Source: Candidatus Polarisedimenticolia bacterium (GTDB lineage: Bacteria > Acidobacteriota > Polarisedimenticolia > Gp22-AA2). Taken from it: a stretch of 64,000 bases of DNA. Both the position numbers and the translations under genes were made by a program. The stretch is from the NCBI GenBank assembly GCA_036001465.1, contig DASYUH010000052.1:22928-86927 (forward strand), written 5' to 3'. The notes under the pieces are model-generated. The model ran no database searches and had not been told where the DNA came from. It saw only the letters and a program-made list of their open reading frames with translations. Of this stretch, positions 16,399 to 24,885 are shown one piece after another (the stretch's first letter is position 1; each line of letters starts with the position of its first letter).

Positions 16399-17586
16399 TC
16401 AGGCCCGCGGGGCGGTCGCCCGGGACGCGGCCGGTCGCACGGGGAGGGGTGACGGGGCGCGCGGTCCGGAGGGAGGGAATCCCGCCGCATCCACGCGATT
16501 GTAGAGCGAATCTCGCTCCACGGGAATCCGTCCCGCCTCCTCGATGAGAGCGACCATCTGGGGCACGCTGATCATCTGCGGGGAGGTGGAGCCCGCACGG
16601 TGGTAGATCTCCTCGGTCACGACCGTCCCGTCGAGATCGTCCGCGCCGAAATGCAGCGCCGCCTGCGCCACGCGAGGGGTCATCATGATCCAGTACGCCT
16701 TGACATGGGAGAAATTGTCGAGCATCAGCCGGCCCACCGCGACGTTGCGCAGCTCGTCGGCGGCGGAGGGCCGGGGCAGGTGCGACAGGCGCGTGTTCTC
16801 GGGGTGAAAGGCGAGCGGAATGAACGCCATGAAGCCGCCCGTCTCGTCCTGGGCTTCGCGCAGGAGCTGCATGTGCTCCAGGCGCTCCTCGAGGGTCTCG
16901 ACATGTCCGTACATCATGGTGGCGTTGGTTCTCAGCCCGAGCCGATGGGCTGTCTTGGCGATGTCCATCCAGGCGCGATGGTCGATCTTCCCCTTGAACA
17001 GGACCTGGTGCGCATGGTCGGTGAGGATCTCCGCCCCGCCCCCGGGAATCGAGCCCAGACCGGCGTCCTTCAGCCGGCGCATCACGTCCTCCGGCGTCAT
17101 GGCGAAATTCTCGGCCATGGCCGCGATCTCCACCATCGTGAACGCCTTGACGTGCACGTCGGGGCGCACCCGCTTCATGGTCCGGATCACGTCCTCGAAG
17201 TAGTCCAGCGGCAGATCGGGATTCACCCCCCCGACCATGTGGATCTCCCGGATCGGCTTGTCGATGTGCTCGCGCATCCGCCTCTCGACGTCTTCGGTCG
17301 ACAGCACGTAGGCGTCGCTCTGTCGGGCCGTGCGGTAGAAGGCGCAGAATTTGCAGCCGGCCACGCAGACGTTCGTGTGGTTGATGTGCTGGTTGATGAT
17401 GTAGTACGCCGCGCGTCCGTGCCGTTTTTCCCGCACCTCGTTGGCGAGCGCGCCGACCGCCAGGAGGTCCGGATGCGCGTAGAGGGTCATCCCATCGTCC
17501 CCCGACAGGCGCTGGCCCGCCAGGACCTTTTCCAGGATGCCGCCCAGCCCGCTCCTCGTGATGCAGCGCTCCTGGAACGGCGTCAT
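16399..17586 (-). CDS. mqnE: Aminofutalosine synthase, radical SAM
   Basis: 395 residues. A radical-SAM cluster site C74-x3-C78-x2-C81 (CVAGCKFC) follows the NQHINHTNVC lead-in, and GADDLDGTVVTEEIYHRAG near the C-terminus is typical of MqnE rather than MqnC. It joins the chorismate-derived enolpyruvyl benzoate to the adenosyl radical to give 6-amino-6-deoxyfutalosine, an early step of futalosine-route menaquinone synthesis. The start ATG at 17586 overlaps the thiC stop (ATGA). Other mqn genes are not in the window. The Pro/Arg-rich 30-residue tail is unusual. Its chorismate dependence matches the neighbouring pab genes. Confidence 0.88.
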   Translation of the reverse strand: MTPFQERCITRSGLGGILEKVLAGQRLSGDDGMTLYAHPDLLAVGALANEVREKRHGRAAYYIINQHINHTNVCVAGCKFCAFYRTARQSDAYVLSTEDVERRMREHIDKPIREIHMVGGVNPDLPLDYFEDVIRTMKRVRPDVHVKAFTMVEIAAMAENFAMTPEDVMRRLKDAGLGSIPGGGAEILTDHAHQVLFKGKIDHRAWMDIAKTAHRLGLRTNATMMYGHVETLEERLEHMQLLREAQDETGGFMAFIPLAFHPENTRLSHLPRPSAADELRNVAVGRLMLDNFSHVKAYWIMMTPRVAQAALHFGADDLDGTVVTEEIYHRAGSTSPQMISVPQMVALIEEAGRIPVERDSLYNRVDAAGFPPSGPRAPSPLPVRPAASRATAPRA

Positions 17587-18941
17587 GCGTTCCCCGCCGT
17601 GCGCCGGAACGCCGCCGAGCCGACCCGCACGTGGCGGTGCGCCGCGTCGTCCTCGGGCGCCGTCAGGAGCTCGCCCAGCCGGGATCGGGTGTTCTCGAGG
17701 GCCATCGAGCAGAGCGTGCCGCACATCGAGCACACCGCCTTGTCGTAGTCCTCGCTCATGAGACGCAGCTCGCGGGCCTTCTCCGGATCGAGCGACAGGC
17801 GGTATTGCCCTTCCCAGTCCAGGCGCTTGCGGTAGACCGACATCTGGTCGTCGCGGCTTCTGGCCCCGAACACCCCCTTGGCCAGGTCGCCCGAATGCGC
17901 CGCGATCTTGGTCGCGATGACGCCGTCGCGCACGTCCTCGACGGTCGGCAGCCTCAGGTGTTCCGCCGGGGTCAGGTAGCAGAGCACGTCGGCGCCCGCG
18001 GCCGACGCGACCGCGCCGCCGATCGCCCCGGTGATGTGATCGTACCCCGCCCCGATGTCGCTGGTCAGGGGGCCCAGCACGTAGAACGGCGCCCCCCGGC
18101 ACACGCGCTTTTGAAGCAGCACGTTCGACTGGATCTGGTCGATCGGGACGTGACCGGGCCCCTCGATCATCACCTGGACCGAGCGCTCGTGCGCCCGGCG
18201 CGTCAGCTCCCCGAGGGTCAGAAGCTCCTGGATCTGTGCCGCGTCGGTCGCGTCCCCGGTGGCGCCGGGGCGGATGCCGTCCCCCAGCGACAGGGTCAGG
18301 TCGTGCTCGAAGGCGATGTCGAGCAGGCGATCGTACTGGGTGAACAACGGGTTCTCTTCCCCGGTCCGCGCCATCCAGGAGGCCAGCATCGATCCGCCGC
18401 GCGACACGATCCCGGCGATGCGGCCGTCGGCGTCGAGACGCCGCACGGCTTCGCGGGTGACGCCGCAGTGCACGGTCACGAAGTCGATTCCGTCCGCGGC
18501 GTGCTTCTCGATCACCTCGAAGAGTCCGTCCGCCGTCAGATCGTGGACCGACCCGCGATCGGCGACCGCCTGGTAGATCGGCACGGTCCCGAGGATCACC
18601 GGGCAGCGCCTGAGGATCTCACGGCGCACCCGGTCCAGCTCGTCGCCGGTCGACAGGTCCATGACCATCTCGGCGCCGCACTGGACCGCCATCCGGAGCT
18701 TGTCGAGCTCCTCGTGCAGCTGCTGGTGGTGACCGGAGGTTCCGATGTTGGCGTTGACCTTCGTCGCCAGCCCCTGCCCCACCCCGATCGGATTGTAGTC
18801 GTGGTGGATGTTTTTCGGGATGATGGCGACGCCCGCCGCGATGCGCCGGCGCAGGTCCTCCGGCTCGACGCCCTCGACGGCGGCGACGTAGCGCATCTCC
18901 TCGGTGATCGTGCCGCGCTTGGCCTGGTCCATCTGCGTCAT
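17583..18941 (-). CDS. thiC: Phosphomethylpyrimidine synthase (ThiC family, short form)
   Basis: 452 residues of the non-canonical radical-SAM ThiC family, which converts aminoimidazole ribotide to HMP-phosphate for thiamine. Seen: NIHHDYNPIGVG, KVNANIGTS, STGDELDRVR, IEGPGHVPIDQI and DIGAGYDHI. The cluster-binding motif reads CSMCGTLCSM, that is C-x2-C-x3-C, one residue shorter than the C-x2-C-x4-C of the long bacterial enzyme. BzaF, which makes hydroxybenzimidazole for the B12 lower ligand, is a paralogue I cannot exclude. No TPP riboswitch fits: the gap to rny is 16 bases, so expression follows rny. Confidence 0.85.
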   Translation of the reverse strand: MTQMDQAKRGTITEEMRYVAAVEGVEPEDLRRRIAAGVAIIPKNIHHDYNPIGVGQGLATKVNANIGTSGHHQQLHEELDKLRMAVQCGAEMVMDLSTGDELDRVRREILRRCPVILGTVPIYQAVADRGSVHDLTADGLFEVIEKHAADGIDFVTVHCGVTREAVRRLDADGRIAGIVSRGGSMLASWMARTGEENPLFTQYDRLLDIAFEHDLTLSLGDGIRPGATGDATDAAQIQELLTLGELTRRAHERSVQVMIEGPGHVPIDQIQSNVLLQKRVCRGAPFYVLGPLTSDIGAGYDHITGAIGGAVASAAGADVLCYLTPAEHLRLPTVEDVRDGVIATKIAAHSGDLAKGVFGARSRDDQMSVYRKRLDWEGQYRLSLDPEKARELRLMSEDYDKAVCSMCGTLCSMALENTRSRLGELLTAPEDDAAHRHVRVGSAAFRRTAGNA

Positions 18942-18957
18942 GGCCGTCGCTCCTCTC

Positions 18958-20523
18958 TCAATGGGCCGTGGCGGTGGCCCGCATCTCGCGGATGACCGTC
19001 ACCTTGATCCGCCCCGGGTACTCCATCTGGGCCTGGATCTTCCTCGCCAGATCGGAGGCCAGCACCGCCAGCTGGTCGTCGCTCACCTTTTCGGCCCGCG
19101 CGATCACGCGGATCTCCCGGCCCGCCTGGATGGCGTAGGACTGCTCCACGCCCTCCATCTCGTTCGCCAGCCCTTCCAGCTGCTCGATCCGGCGCACGTA
19201 GTCGACCACGTTCTTGCGCCGCGCCCCCGGGCGCGACCCCGAAATGGCGTCGGCGGCCGAGACCAGGACGGAGATCGGATTGGCCACGTCGGCATCCTCG
19301 TGGTGCGTGCCGATGGCGTTGATCACCACAGGGTGCTCATTGTAGCGCGTCGCGACCTCGACCCCAATCTCGGGATGCGTTCCCTCCCGCTCGAAGTCGA
19401 TCGCCTTGCCGATGTCGTGGAACAGCCCGGCCCGTTTGGCAAGGGCCCCGTCCAGCCGGAGCTCCGAGGCCATGATCGCGGTGAGCTTGGCGACCTCGAT
19501 CGAGTGCATCAACACGTTCTGGCCGTAGGAGGTGCGGTACCGCAGGCGACCGAGGATGCGGACCAGCTCGGGATGGACGCCGGTGATCCCGAGCTCCTTC
19601 AGCGCCTCCTGTCCGGCGCGCAGCATCAGCTCTTCGACCCGGCGCTGGTTCTTCTGAACCAGATCCTCGATCCGGCGGGGATGGATGTTGCCGTCCCTCA
19701 CCAGCCGATCGAGGGTCAACCGCGCAATCTCCCGCTTGATGGGATTGAAGCACGAGAGGACGACGGTGTCCGGCTGCTCGTCGATGAGCAGCTGCACACC
19801 GGTCGCCTTCTCGAAGGCGCGGATGTTCTTGCCCTCGTGCCCGATGATGCGCCCCTTCAGCTTCTCGCTGGGGAGCTGGAACGCGGTCACGCTGCGCTCC
19901 GCCGTCCATTCCGAGGCGGTCCGTTCGATCGCCAGGGAGACGATCTTGCAGGCCTCGGTCTCGGCCTTCTTCTGCGCCTCGTCGCGCGCCTCGCGAATCA
20001 TCCGGGCGGACTCGACGCGGACCTCCTGCCTCAGGGATTCGAGGAGCATCTGCTTGGCGTCTTCCGTGGTGAGACCGGACACCCGGCTGAGCTGGTCACC
20101 CAGCTCCGCGGCCAGGCGCCGGGACCGATCGCGCTCCCGCCGCGCCTCGGTGTGGACCTCCTGCGTCTCGCGTTCGCGCTGCTCGAGCGCCCTCTCGCGG
20201 GAGCGCACGCGCGCGTCCTTCTCTCTCAGGCCGGACTCACGCTGCTCCAGGGCCTGCTCACGACGATCGCTTTCAAGCGCCCTGTTCTGCAGCTCCTGAT
20301 CGAGCCTGGCCTTGGTCTTGAGCCACTCCTCGCGGGCCTGCAGCAGGGCCTGGCGCTTGTGATGCTCGGCTTCCTTGAGGGATTGGTTGAGAATGTCCCG
20401 GCTCTCTCCCCGGACCTGCTCGATGCGCGTGCGTCCGAGGACGATCCGGCTGAGCCATCCAAGAGACACTCCGACCAGGAACAGGACTCCCGGCAGGAGC
20501 AGATCGTGGAACATCGTTTGCAT
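18958..20523 (-). CDS. rny: Ribonuclease Y
   Basis: 521 residues, the standard length. It has an N-terminal membrane segment (about 7-26), a long coiled coil (about 35-190), a KH domain with GRIIGHEGKNIRAF (about 224-237), and an HD domain with H340, H369-D370 (LFHDIGK) and H407-H408 (THHEDAD). It is an endoribonuclease that starts mRNA decay at the membrane. The ATG at 20523 has AGGAG at good spacing. It is the first gene of a run leading into thiC, mqnE and pabCB, and is preceded by about 400 transcribed, gene-free bases. Confidence 0.95.
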   Translation of the reverse strand: MQTMFHDLLLPGVLFLVGVSLGWLSRIVLGRTRIEQVRGESRDILNQSLKEAEHHKRQALLQAREEWLKTKARLDQELQNRALESDRREQALEQRESGLREKDARVRSRERALEQRERETQEVHTEARRERDRSRRLAAELGDQLSRVSGLTTEDAKQMLLESLRQEVRVESARMIREARDEAQKKAETEACKIVSLAIERTASEWTAERSVTAFQLPSEKLKGRIIGHEGKNIRAFEKATGVQLLIDEQPDTVVLSCFNPIKREIARLTLDRLVRDGNIHPRRIEDLVQKNQRRVEELMLRAGQEALKELGITGVHPELVRILGRLRYRTSYGQNVLMHSIEVAKLTAIMASELRLDGALAKRAGLFHDIGKAIDFEREGTHPEIGVEVATRYNEHPVVINAIGTHHEDADVANPISVLVSAADAISGSRPGARRKNVVDYVRRIEQLEGLANEMEGVEQSYAIQAGREIRVIARAEKVSDDQLAVLASDLARKIQAQMEYPGRIKVTVIREMRATATAH

Positions 20524-20934
20524 GCCGTGTCTCCTGCGCGGCCGGTGAACCGGCGGCGCGGCAGGATCCTCTCCCGGCTGTGGCGTGGAATCCGAGATCC
20601 ATCGCGCCCCCGAATCGGCGATGCGGGGGGCGCGGGAAGGCATTTCGGAAAGGGGCCTTGCGTTCGAGTCTCAGGGAGATGCGTGTGCCAGTGGGGTGCG
20701 GGGCCGGACCGTGCGGGCGGAGCGCGCTCGCCCTGGGGGCCATGAGCAGGACATAGTCGGACGGCCGGCCCGTCTGAGGGTGCCGGTCGCCGCGGCGGAC
20801 GTCGCCGTCGCGGAGCCTTGAGAGGAATGCGCTCTGTGCCACCCCGCTCCCCCCCCTGCCGGCCGGGCCCGAGAGCCCGGCGTCAGGCGCCGGGTGAGAG
20901 GACCGTTACTCTAGCAGTGACCAAAACCTCGGAA
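20524..20934 (-). other. Long gene-free leader upstream of rny, possible structured RNA
   Basis: About 410 bases between the putative promoter at 20935-20964 and the rny ATG. No credible reading frame. A perfect 7-bp stem (CCCGGCG/CGCCGGG, loop CCTGA) lies at 20877-20895, and a longer GGGGTG...CACCCC pairing could span about 20690-20850. A small RNA such as 6S RNA beside rny is conceivable, but I do not recognise a known consensus. Confidence 0.3.
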
Positions 20935-20964
20935 AGTATAGCACCCGCCCGAAAGCCGCAGCAA
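20935..20964 (-). promoter_or_regulatory. Promoter upstream of rny leader
   Basis: TTGCTG (20964-20959), 18-base spacer, TATACT (20940-20935), with TG one base before the -10 box (extended -10). Confidence 0.5.
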
Positions 20965-20992
20965 CCCGGCCCTGCACCCGGTCCGGCTCCTA
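20961..20992 (-). terminator. Stop-linked hairpin (copy C)
   Basis: On the minus strand TAGGAGCC begins at the moaE stop and continues GGA-CCGG-GTGCAGGG-CCGG-GTTGC. The CCGG/CCGG inner stem and loop length match copies A and D; the outer arm is imperfect. Confidence 0.4.
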
Positions 20993-21427
20993 GGTCCCTT
21001 CGATCCACCTGGACGCGTCCTCGTAATGCTCCTTCTTCCAGATCGGCACGACCTCCTTGAGGCGCTCGATGGCATGCGCACAGCCGGCCAGGGCCTCGCG
21101 GCGGTGCGCCGCCGCCACGGCGATGATCACGCTGGGCTCGCCGATCCGGATGCGGCCGATGCGGTGCACGATGGCCACGTGCGGCGTCCCGAAGAGCGAC
21201 GCGACCTCTTCGCCAATCGCGCGCATGACCTCTTCCGCCATCGGGACGTAGGCGTCGTATTCGAGGGACAGGACGGTCCGGCCGCCGTGGTGATCCCGGG
21301 TGGTGCCGATGAAGGTGGCGATGGCGCCGCGATCGGGGCCCGAGACGGCGCGGATCGCCTCGTCCAGATCCAGCGGCTCCCGGACGATGCGGTAGAGCCC
21401 GGGCATCGTGCGACGCTCCGCGCTCAT
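20990..21427 (-). CDS. moaE: Molybdopterin synthase catalytic subunit
   Basis: 145 residues. Visible MoaE motifs: ATFIGTTRDHHGG, LEYDAYVPMAEE, VAIVHRIGRIRIGEPSV, HRREAL and the C-terminal KEVVPIWKKEHYEDASRWIEG containing the catalytic Lys pair. It converts precursor Z to molybdopterin with sulfur from MoaD. Its ATG overlaps the moaD stop (ATGA), so the two subunits are coupled. Confidence 0.93.
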   Translation of the reverse strand: MSAERRTMPGLYRIVREPLDLDEAIRAVSGPDRGAIATFIGTTRDHHGGRTVLSLEYDAYVPMAEEVMRAIGEEVASLFGTPHVAIVHRIGRIRIGEPSVIIAVAAAHRREALAGCAHAIERLKEVVPIWKKEHYEDASRWIEGT

Positions 21428-21666
21428 CCGCCGCTCACAGGCGGGAAAACCGCGATCTCCTCGCTCCCGCTCACGGGACGGTCCGGACGCGCGTACGCGC
21501 GATCGCAGGAGAACAACGGGCGCCCCTCGTCCCGCAGCGCGGGGACGCGGGCGCGGACGCGCTCCCACACGTCCGCGAGAGTCGCCCCCGCCCCGATCTC
21601 GATCTCGATCGAGGCCGCGCCGGCCGCCTCGCGGTAGCGGGCGAACAACAGCACCGCAACGATCAT
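21424..21666 (-). CDS. moaD: Molybdopterin synthase sulfur carrier subunit
   Basis: 80 residues of the ubiquitin-like fold ending in the required Gly-Gly (PPVSGG), which is adenylated and then thiocarboxylated before donating sulfur in the MoaE active site. EEIAVFPPVSGG matches MoaD. Its ATG overlaps the stop of the ElbB-like gene, forming elbB-like-moaD-moaE. MoaA and MoaC are not in the window. Confidence 0.92.
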   Translation of the reverse strand: MIVAVLLFARYREAAGAASIEIEIGAGATLADVWERVRARVPALRDEGRPLFSCDRAYARPDRPVSGSEEIAVFPPVSGG

Positions 21667-22307
21667 GCGCCTCCCGCCCCGGACTTGGCGGCGGCCCGTC
21701 GCCGGTCCTGCACCCGCCGCAGCACCTCGGCCACCATCGCCTCGACGCCCGCCTTGACGTCGGCCAGGCGCGAGAAGGCCGTGAAGCCCGGGGTGTGGAC
21801 GATCCCCCTCTCCCGGTCGATGGCGAGAGCCGCGGGGTCCCCGGTGGGGGCCGGGACGTCGATGGGATCCTCCAGGACCGCCCGCACGGGTATCTCCCCG
21901 AGGCTGATGCAGCCGATCGGCTTGCGTGCTTCGATGAAGTGGCGCAGGAATGCGGCGATTTCGGGAACGAGGGCGCGCCGCTCTCCGAGTCGTGCGAACC
22001 CCGTGGAGAAATTGACCACGGGTCCGTAGCCGCCCGGGATGATCAAGGCCTCCAGCTCCTCGGGATGCGCCTCGGAAAGAGGCCGGATCGCCCGCCGCGC
22101 CAGCCGCGCCGATTCGCGCAGCACGTTTCGCACCTCCTGCACCTCGTCACCCCCCAGGTGCTCGACGGTGCGCTCCTGGGGCCGATCGGGGGCGATCAGG
22201 ACCGGCCTTTCCCCCGCGGCCTCGAGAGCCAGGAGGAGGAACACCGCCTCGTGCACGTCCGTCCCGTCGTAATGGCCACAGCCACCGAGCAGGACTCCGA
22301 TGGACAC
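21663..22307 (-). CDS. elbB: ElbB-like DJ-1/PfpI superfamily protein
   Basis: 214 residues. The N-terminus IGVLLGGCGHYDGTDVHEAV, the RNVLRESARLAR segment and LIIPGGYG with a nucleophile-elbow Cys (KPIGCISLGE) match ElbB-type class I glutamine-amidotransferase-like proteins. ElbB has weak glyoxalase activity in vitro and an uncertain role in isoprenoid metabolism. It differs from the family by CISLGE where CIAP is usual, so activity may differ. It is the first gene of the minus-strand moaDE set. Confidence 0.75.
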   Translation of the reverse strand: MSIGVLLGGCGHYDGTDVHEAVFLLLALEAAGERPVLIAPDRPQERTVEHLGGDEVQEVRNVLRESARLARRAIRPLSEAHPEELEALIIPGGYGPVVNFSTGFARLGERRALVPEIAAFLRHFIEARKPIGCISLGEIPVRAVLEDPIDVPAPTGDPAALAIDRERGIVHTPGFTAFSRLADVKAGVEAMVAEVLRRVQDRRRAAAKSGAGGA

Positions 22308-22404
22308 CCCAATACCCCCATGCGCGCGGCCCGGCGCAACACTCGGACAGACTCCAGGTCTCTTCGGGCCCGATTATACGGTCCGCCGCTCCCTTTCTTT
22401 TCAG

Positions 22405-22433
22405 TTGACTCGCGGCGTACGGGGTGGTACTTT
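22405..22433 (+). promoter_or_regulatory. Promoter of corrinoid operon
   Basis: TTGACT (22405-22410), 17-base spacer, TACTTT (22428-22433). Predicted start near 22440, giving a leader of about 300 bases before the IclR gene. Confidence 0.5.
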
Positions 22434-22737
22434 TGGTGCGCATTGTGCTAATGAGTTTTAATATGAGGAACAAGAGACGGAACGACCTGAGATGGGCTGG
22501 GGTTGCGCGTGGTCGGTTTCTTATGCTTCTGCACCATTCGACCCATCGGACCGGCACCCGTTGCTGTTACGGCTTCAAGGGCCCATCGATCGTCGCAAGT
22601 CATTGCCGTAACGTCATCATCGGCAAAATAGGGGTTGCGCGGGTGGAGGTCTTCGACGGAGAATCTGGCTGAAGTGTCCTGCCCTCCGCAATGCGAGGAC
22701 GGCATAAAGGGGTCGCGGCAGGGACAGGACGCAGTCC
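22434..22737 (+). promoter_or_regulatory. AT-richer leader with repeated motifs before IclR gene
   Basis: About 300 bases without a gene. Three structures are seen. An inverted pair GTTACGGC (22566-22573) and GCCGTAAC (22605-22612) has centres 39 bases apart. A palindrome TTGCCG-N12-CGGCAA lies at 22603-22626. A direct repeat GGGGTTGCGCG occurs at 22499-22509 and 22631-22641. These could be operators for the IclR protein or parts of a structured leader. No cobalamin-riboswitch B12 box is recognisable. Confidence 0.4.
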
Positions 22738-23631
22738 ATGAAGAAAGGAAAGGTCCACATGGCTCAGGATGTGACGGCACAGGGGATCAACAAGAAGAGG
22801 AGCGACCGGGGCGAAGGGGTCGTGACGGGGAACCAGGCGGTGCGCCGCGCCATCGCGGTGCTCAAAGCGTTCAGCGATGACGCGCCCGAGATGGGCGTTA
22901 CCGAGGTCAGCCGCAAGGTCAACCTCCACAAGAGCACGGTCTACCGTCTCCTCTCGGCCTTCGAGGGAGAGGGGCTCATCGGCAAGAGCCCGGAGAACGG
23001 CAAGTACAGGCTCGGCCCCGAGCTGATCGTCCTGGGCGAGCAGGTCCTGCGGCACACCGACGTGCACCGTGTCGCCCTCCCCTTCCTGCGCGACATGGCC
23101 GACCGCACCGGCGAGACCGTGGACCTCGAGGTCCTGAGCGGCAGCAACGTCGTCACCATCGAGGAGATCGCCGGCAAGCACGTGGTGGCCGCCGCCGGGG
23201 CGATCGGCATGCCCTGGGCGGCCCACGCCACCTCGACCGGCAAGGTCCTTCTGGCGTTCCAGCCGCCGGAGAAGCAGCGCCAGATCCTGGTGCGCGCGCT
23301 CAAGAAGTTCACGCCGCGCACGATCACCGACTCCAAGGTGCTGTCGCGCGACCTGATCAAGATCCGCGAGCAGGGATATGCCGTGTCCTACGGCGAGCTC
23401 GAGGATCACCTGATCGCCATCGGCCTGCCGATCCGGAGCCGCAACGGCGACGCCATCGCCGCCGTCAGCATTTCGGGACCCGACACACGGCTGACCCCGG
23501 ACAAGCTGCCGGGCCTCATCCGCATCGGGCTGGATTCCTGCTCCAAGATCTCGGCCCGGCTCGGCTATCACGGACCGGCTTCGCTGCGGGCGGCGCAGTC
23601 CAAGTTCCTGGCGCCGCGCGCCATCGTCTGA
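22738..23631 (+). CDS. IclR-family transcriptional regulator
   Basis: 297 residues. The winged HTH at about 48-90 (GVTEVSRKVNLHKSTVYRLLSAF) is followed by the IclR effector domain (about 105-280) with TGETVDLEVLSG, HATSTGKVLLAF and DHLIAIGLPIRSRNGDAIAAVSISGP. IclR proteins sense small metabolites and often control aromatic or C1/C2 catabolism. Either ATG 22738 or ATG 22759 could be the start; the latter has AGGAAAGG five bases ahead. It is followed after 27 bases by the corrinoid gene and is the likely local regulator of the operon. Confidence 0.9.
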   Translation: MKKGKVHMAQDVTAQGINKKRSDRGEGVVTGNQAVRRAIAVLKAFSDDAPEMGVTEVSRKVNLHKSTVYRLLSAFEGEGLIGKSPENGKYRLGPELIVLGEQVLRHTDVHRVALPFLRDMADRTGETVDLEVLSGSNVVTIEEIAGKHVVAAAGAIGMPWAAHATSTGKVLLAFQPPEKQRQILVRALKKFTPRTITDSKVLSRDLIKIREQGYAVSYGELEDHLIAIGLPIRSRNGDAIAAVSISGPDTRLTPDKLPGLIRIGLDSCSKISARLGYHGPASLRAAQSKFLAPRAIV

Positions 23632-23658
23632 AATTCGCGTATCCGAAGGAGGGTTGCC

Positions 23659-24411
23659 TTGAGCCACGACGACCTGTACCAGAAGATGGCGGACAGCGTG
23701 ATCACCGGTGAGGCGGAGATCTCGGCCGCCCTGGCCCGCCAGTCCCTGGAGCTGGGCATCGCCCCGCTCGAGTCGATCGACAATGGATTCGTGAAGGGCA
23801 TCCGCGTCGTCGGCGACCGTTTCGGCGCCGGAGAGCTCTTCCTTCCCGAGCTCGTGATGAGCGCCGAGGCGATGAAGGCCGCCCTCGCCATCCTGGAGCC
23901 GGAGCTCGCCAAGAGCTCCGTGGCGCGCGAGAGCCAGGGAAGCGTGCTGGCCTGCACCGTGCAGGGGGACATCCACGACATCGGCAAGCGGATCGTCTGC
24001 ACCATGATGTCCGCGAACGGGTTCACGGTGGTGGACCTCGGGGTCAACGTCAAGATCGACCGCTTCGTCAACGAGATCAAGGAGCGGAAGCCGGACATCG
24101 TCGCCATGTCGGCCCTCCTGACCACCACCGCTCCGAACCAGGGAAAGATCATCAAGCTGCTGCAGAAGGAGGGGATCCGCGACCAGTACATCGTCATGGT
24201 CGGCGGCGCCCCGACCAGCCTGCAGTGGTCGAGGGACATCGGCGCCGACGGCTACGGCGAGAATGCCACCGAGGCGGTGCGCGTGGCGAAGGAGCTGATG
24301 GCCAGGAAGCGCTCGCGCCCCGCGCCGCAGGCCGAGGCCGCAGCGCCCGTCTCCGCCCTCGGCGAGCCGTCCGCGTCCTCGGTGGGCGCGGCCCGGGCTG
24401 CGGCGGACTAA
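23659..24411 (+). CDS. Corrinoid protein of a methyltransferase system (MtaC/MttC-like)
   Basis: 250 residues. A four-helix cap (about 5-90) precedes a Rossmann B12-binding domain with the base-off ligand motif D104-x-H106-x2-G109 (GDIHDIGK), SALLTTT (about 153) and GGAPTS (about 184). It carries the methyl group between a donor-specific methyltransferase and the pterin-dependent enzyme encoded downstream. The start is TTG at 23659 with GGAGGG upstream. A 40-residue Ala/Pro tail is extra. MT-I, which would define the methyl donor, is absent from the window. Confidence 0.9.
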   Translation: MSHDDLYQKMADSVITGEAEISAALARQSLELGIAPLESIDNGFVKGIRVVGDRFGAGELFLPELVMSAEAMKAALAILEPELAKSSVARESQGSVLACTVQGDIHDIGKRIVCTMMSANGFTVVDLGVNVKIDRFVNEIKERKPDIVAMSALLTTTAPNQGKIIKLLQKEGIRDQYIVMVGGAPTSLQWSRDIGADGYGENATEAVRVAKELMARKRSRPAPQAEAAAPVSALGEPSASSVGAARAAAD

Positions 24412-24471
24412 GTCGCCCTGGATCTCCCCGGGAGCCGTTCCGCCCCGGGGACCGACTGGAAAGGACCCTGC

Positions 24472-24885
24472 ATGCCGTTTCCGGTGTCGTTCAGCCTGGA
24501 GCCCGTGCGCCGTTTCTTTCGCGGGCACCCGCGCGTGACGCGCTCCCTCGAGCTGGCCGTCCTGCCGCTCGAAGCCGCCAGCAAGAAGCTCGCATTCGGC
24601 TGCAAGATGTGCGGGCAGTGCATCCTGCACGAGACCGGTATGACCTGCCCGATGGGTTGCCCGAAGACGCTGCGAAACGGTCCGTGCGGCGGCGTGCGCA
24701 TGAACGGGCACTGCGAGGTCGATCCCGGAATGATGTGCGTCTGGCTGAAGGCCGAGCGTCGCTCGCGCTGGATGCCATGGCGCGGCGCCATCCTGCGCAT
24801 CCAGCCGGCACTCGACTGGAGCCTCAAGGGGAGCTCGGCCTGGGTCGGCCTGATGATCGGCCGCAACGGGAAGGAGGCCCGGTGA
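24472..24885 (+). CDS. metV: MetV: Cys-rich MTHFR partner protein
   Basis: 137 residues matching the methylenetetrahydrofolate reductase C-terminal (MTHFR_C) family. A cluster of eight or more cysteines spans about 44-90 (CKMCGQCILHETGMTCPMGCPK, then NGPCGG, HCEV, MMCVW), suited to bind Fe-S or zinc. In acetogens MetV pairs with MetF and links it to an electron carrier other than NADH. The gene overlaps metF by GTGA. The C-terminal half is basic and partly hydrophobic. Confidence 0.85.
   Translation: MPFPVSFSLEPVRRFFRGHPRVTRSLELAVLPLEAASKKLAFGCKMCGQCILHETGMTCPMGCPKTLRNGPCGGVRMNGHCEVDPGMMCVWLKAERRSRWMPWRGAILRIQPALDWSLKGSSAWVGLMIGRNGKEAR

Noticed and set aside
18942..18957. TPP riboswitch upstream of thiC
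   Set aside because: Only 16 bases separate rny and thiC, and no thi box is seen in or before them.
22434..22737. Cobalamin riboswitch before the corrinoid operon
   Set aside because: No B12 box or conserved pseudoknot elements are visible; the repeats found here look more like protein operators.
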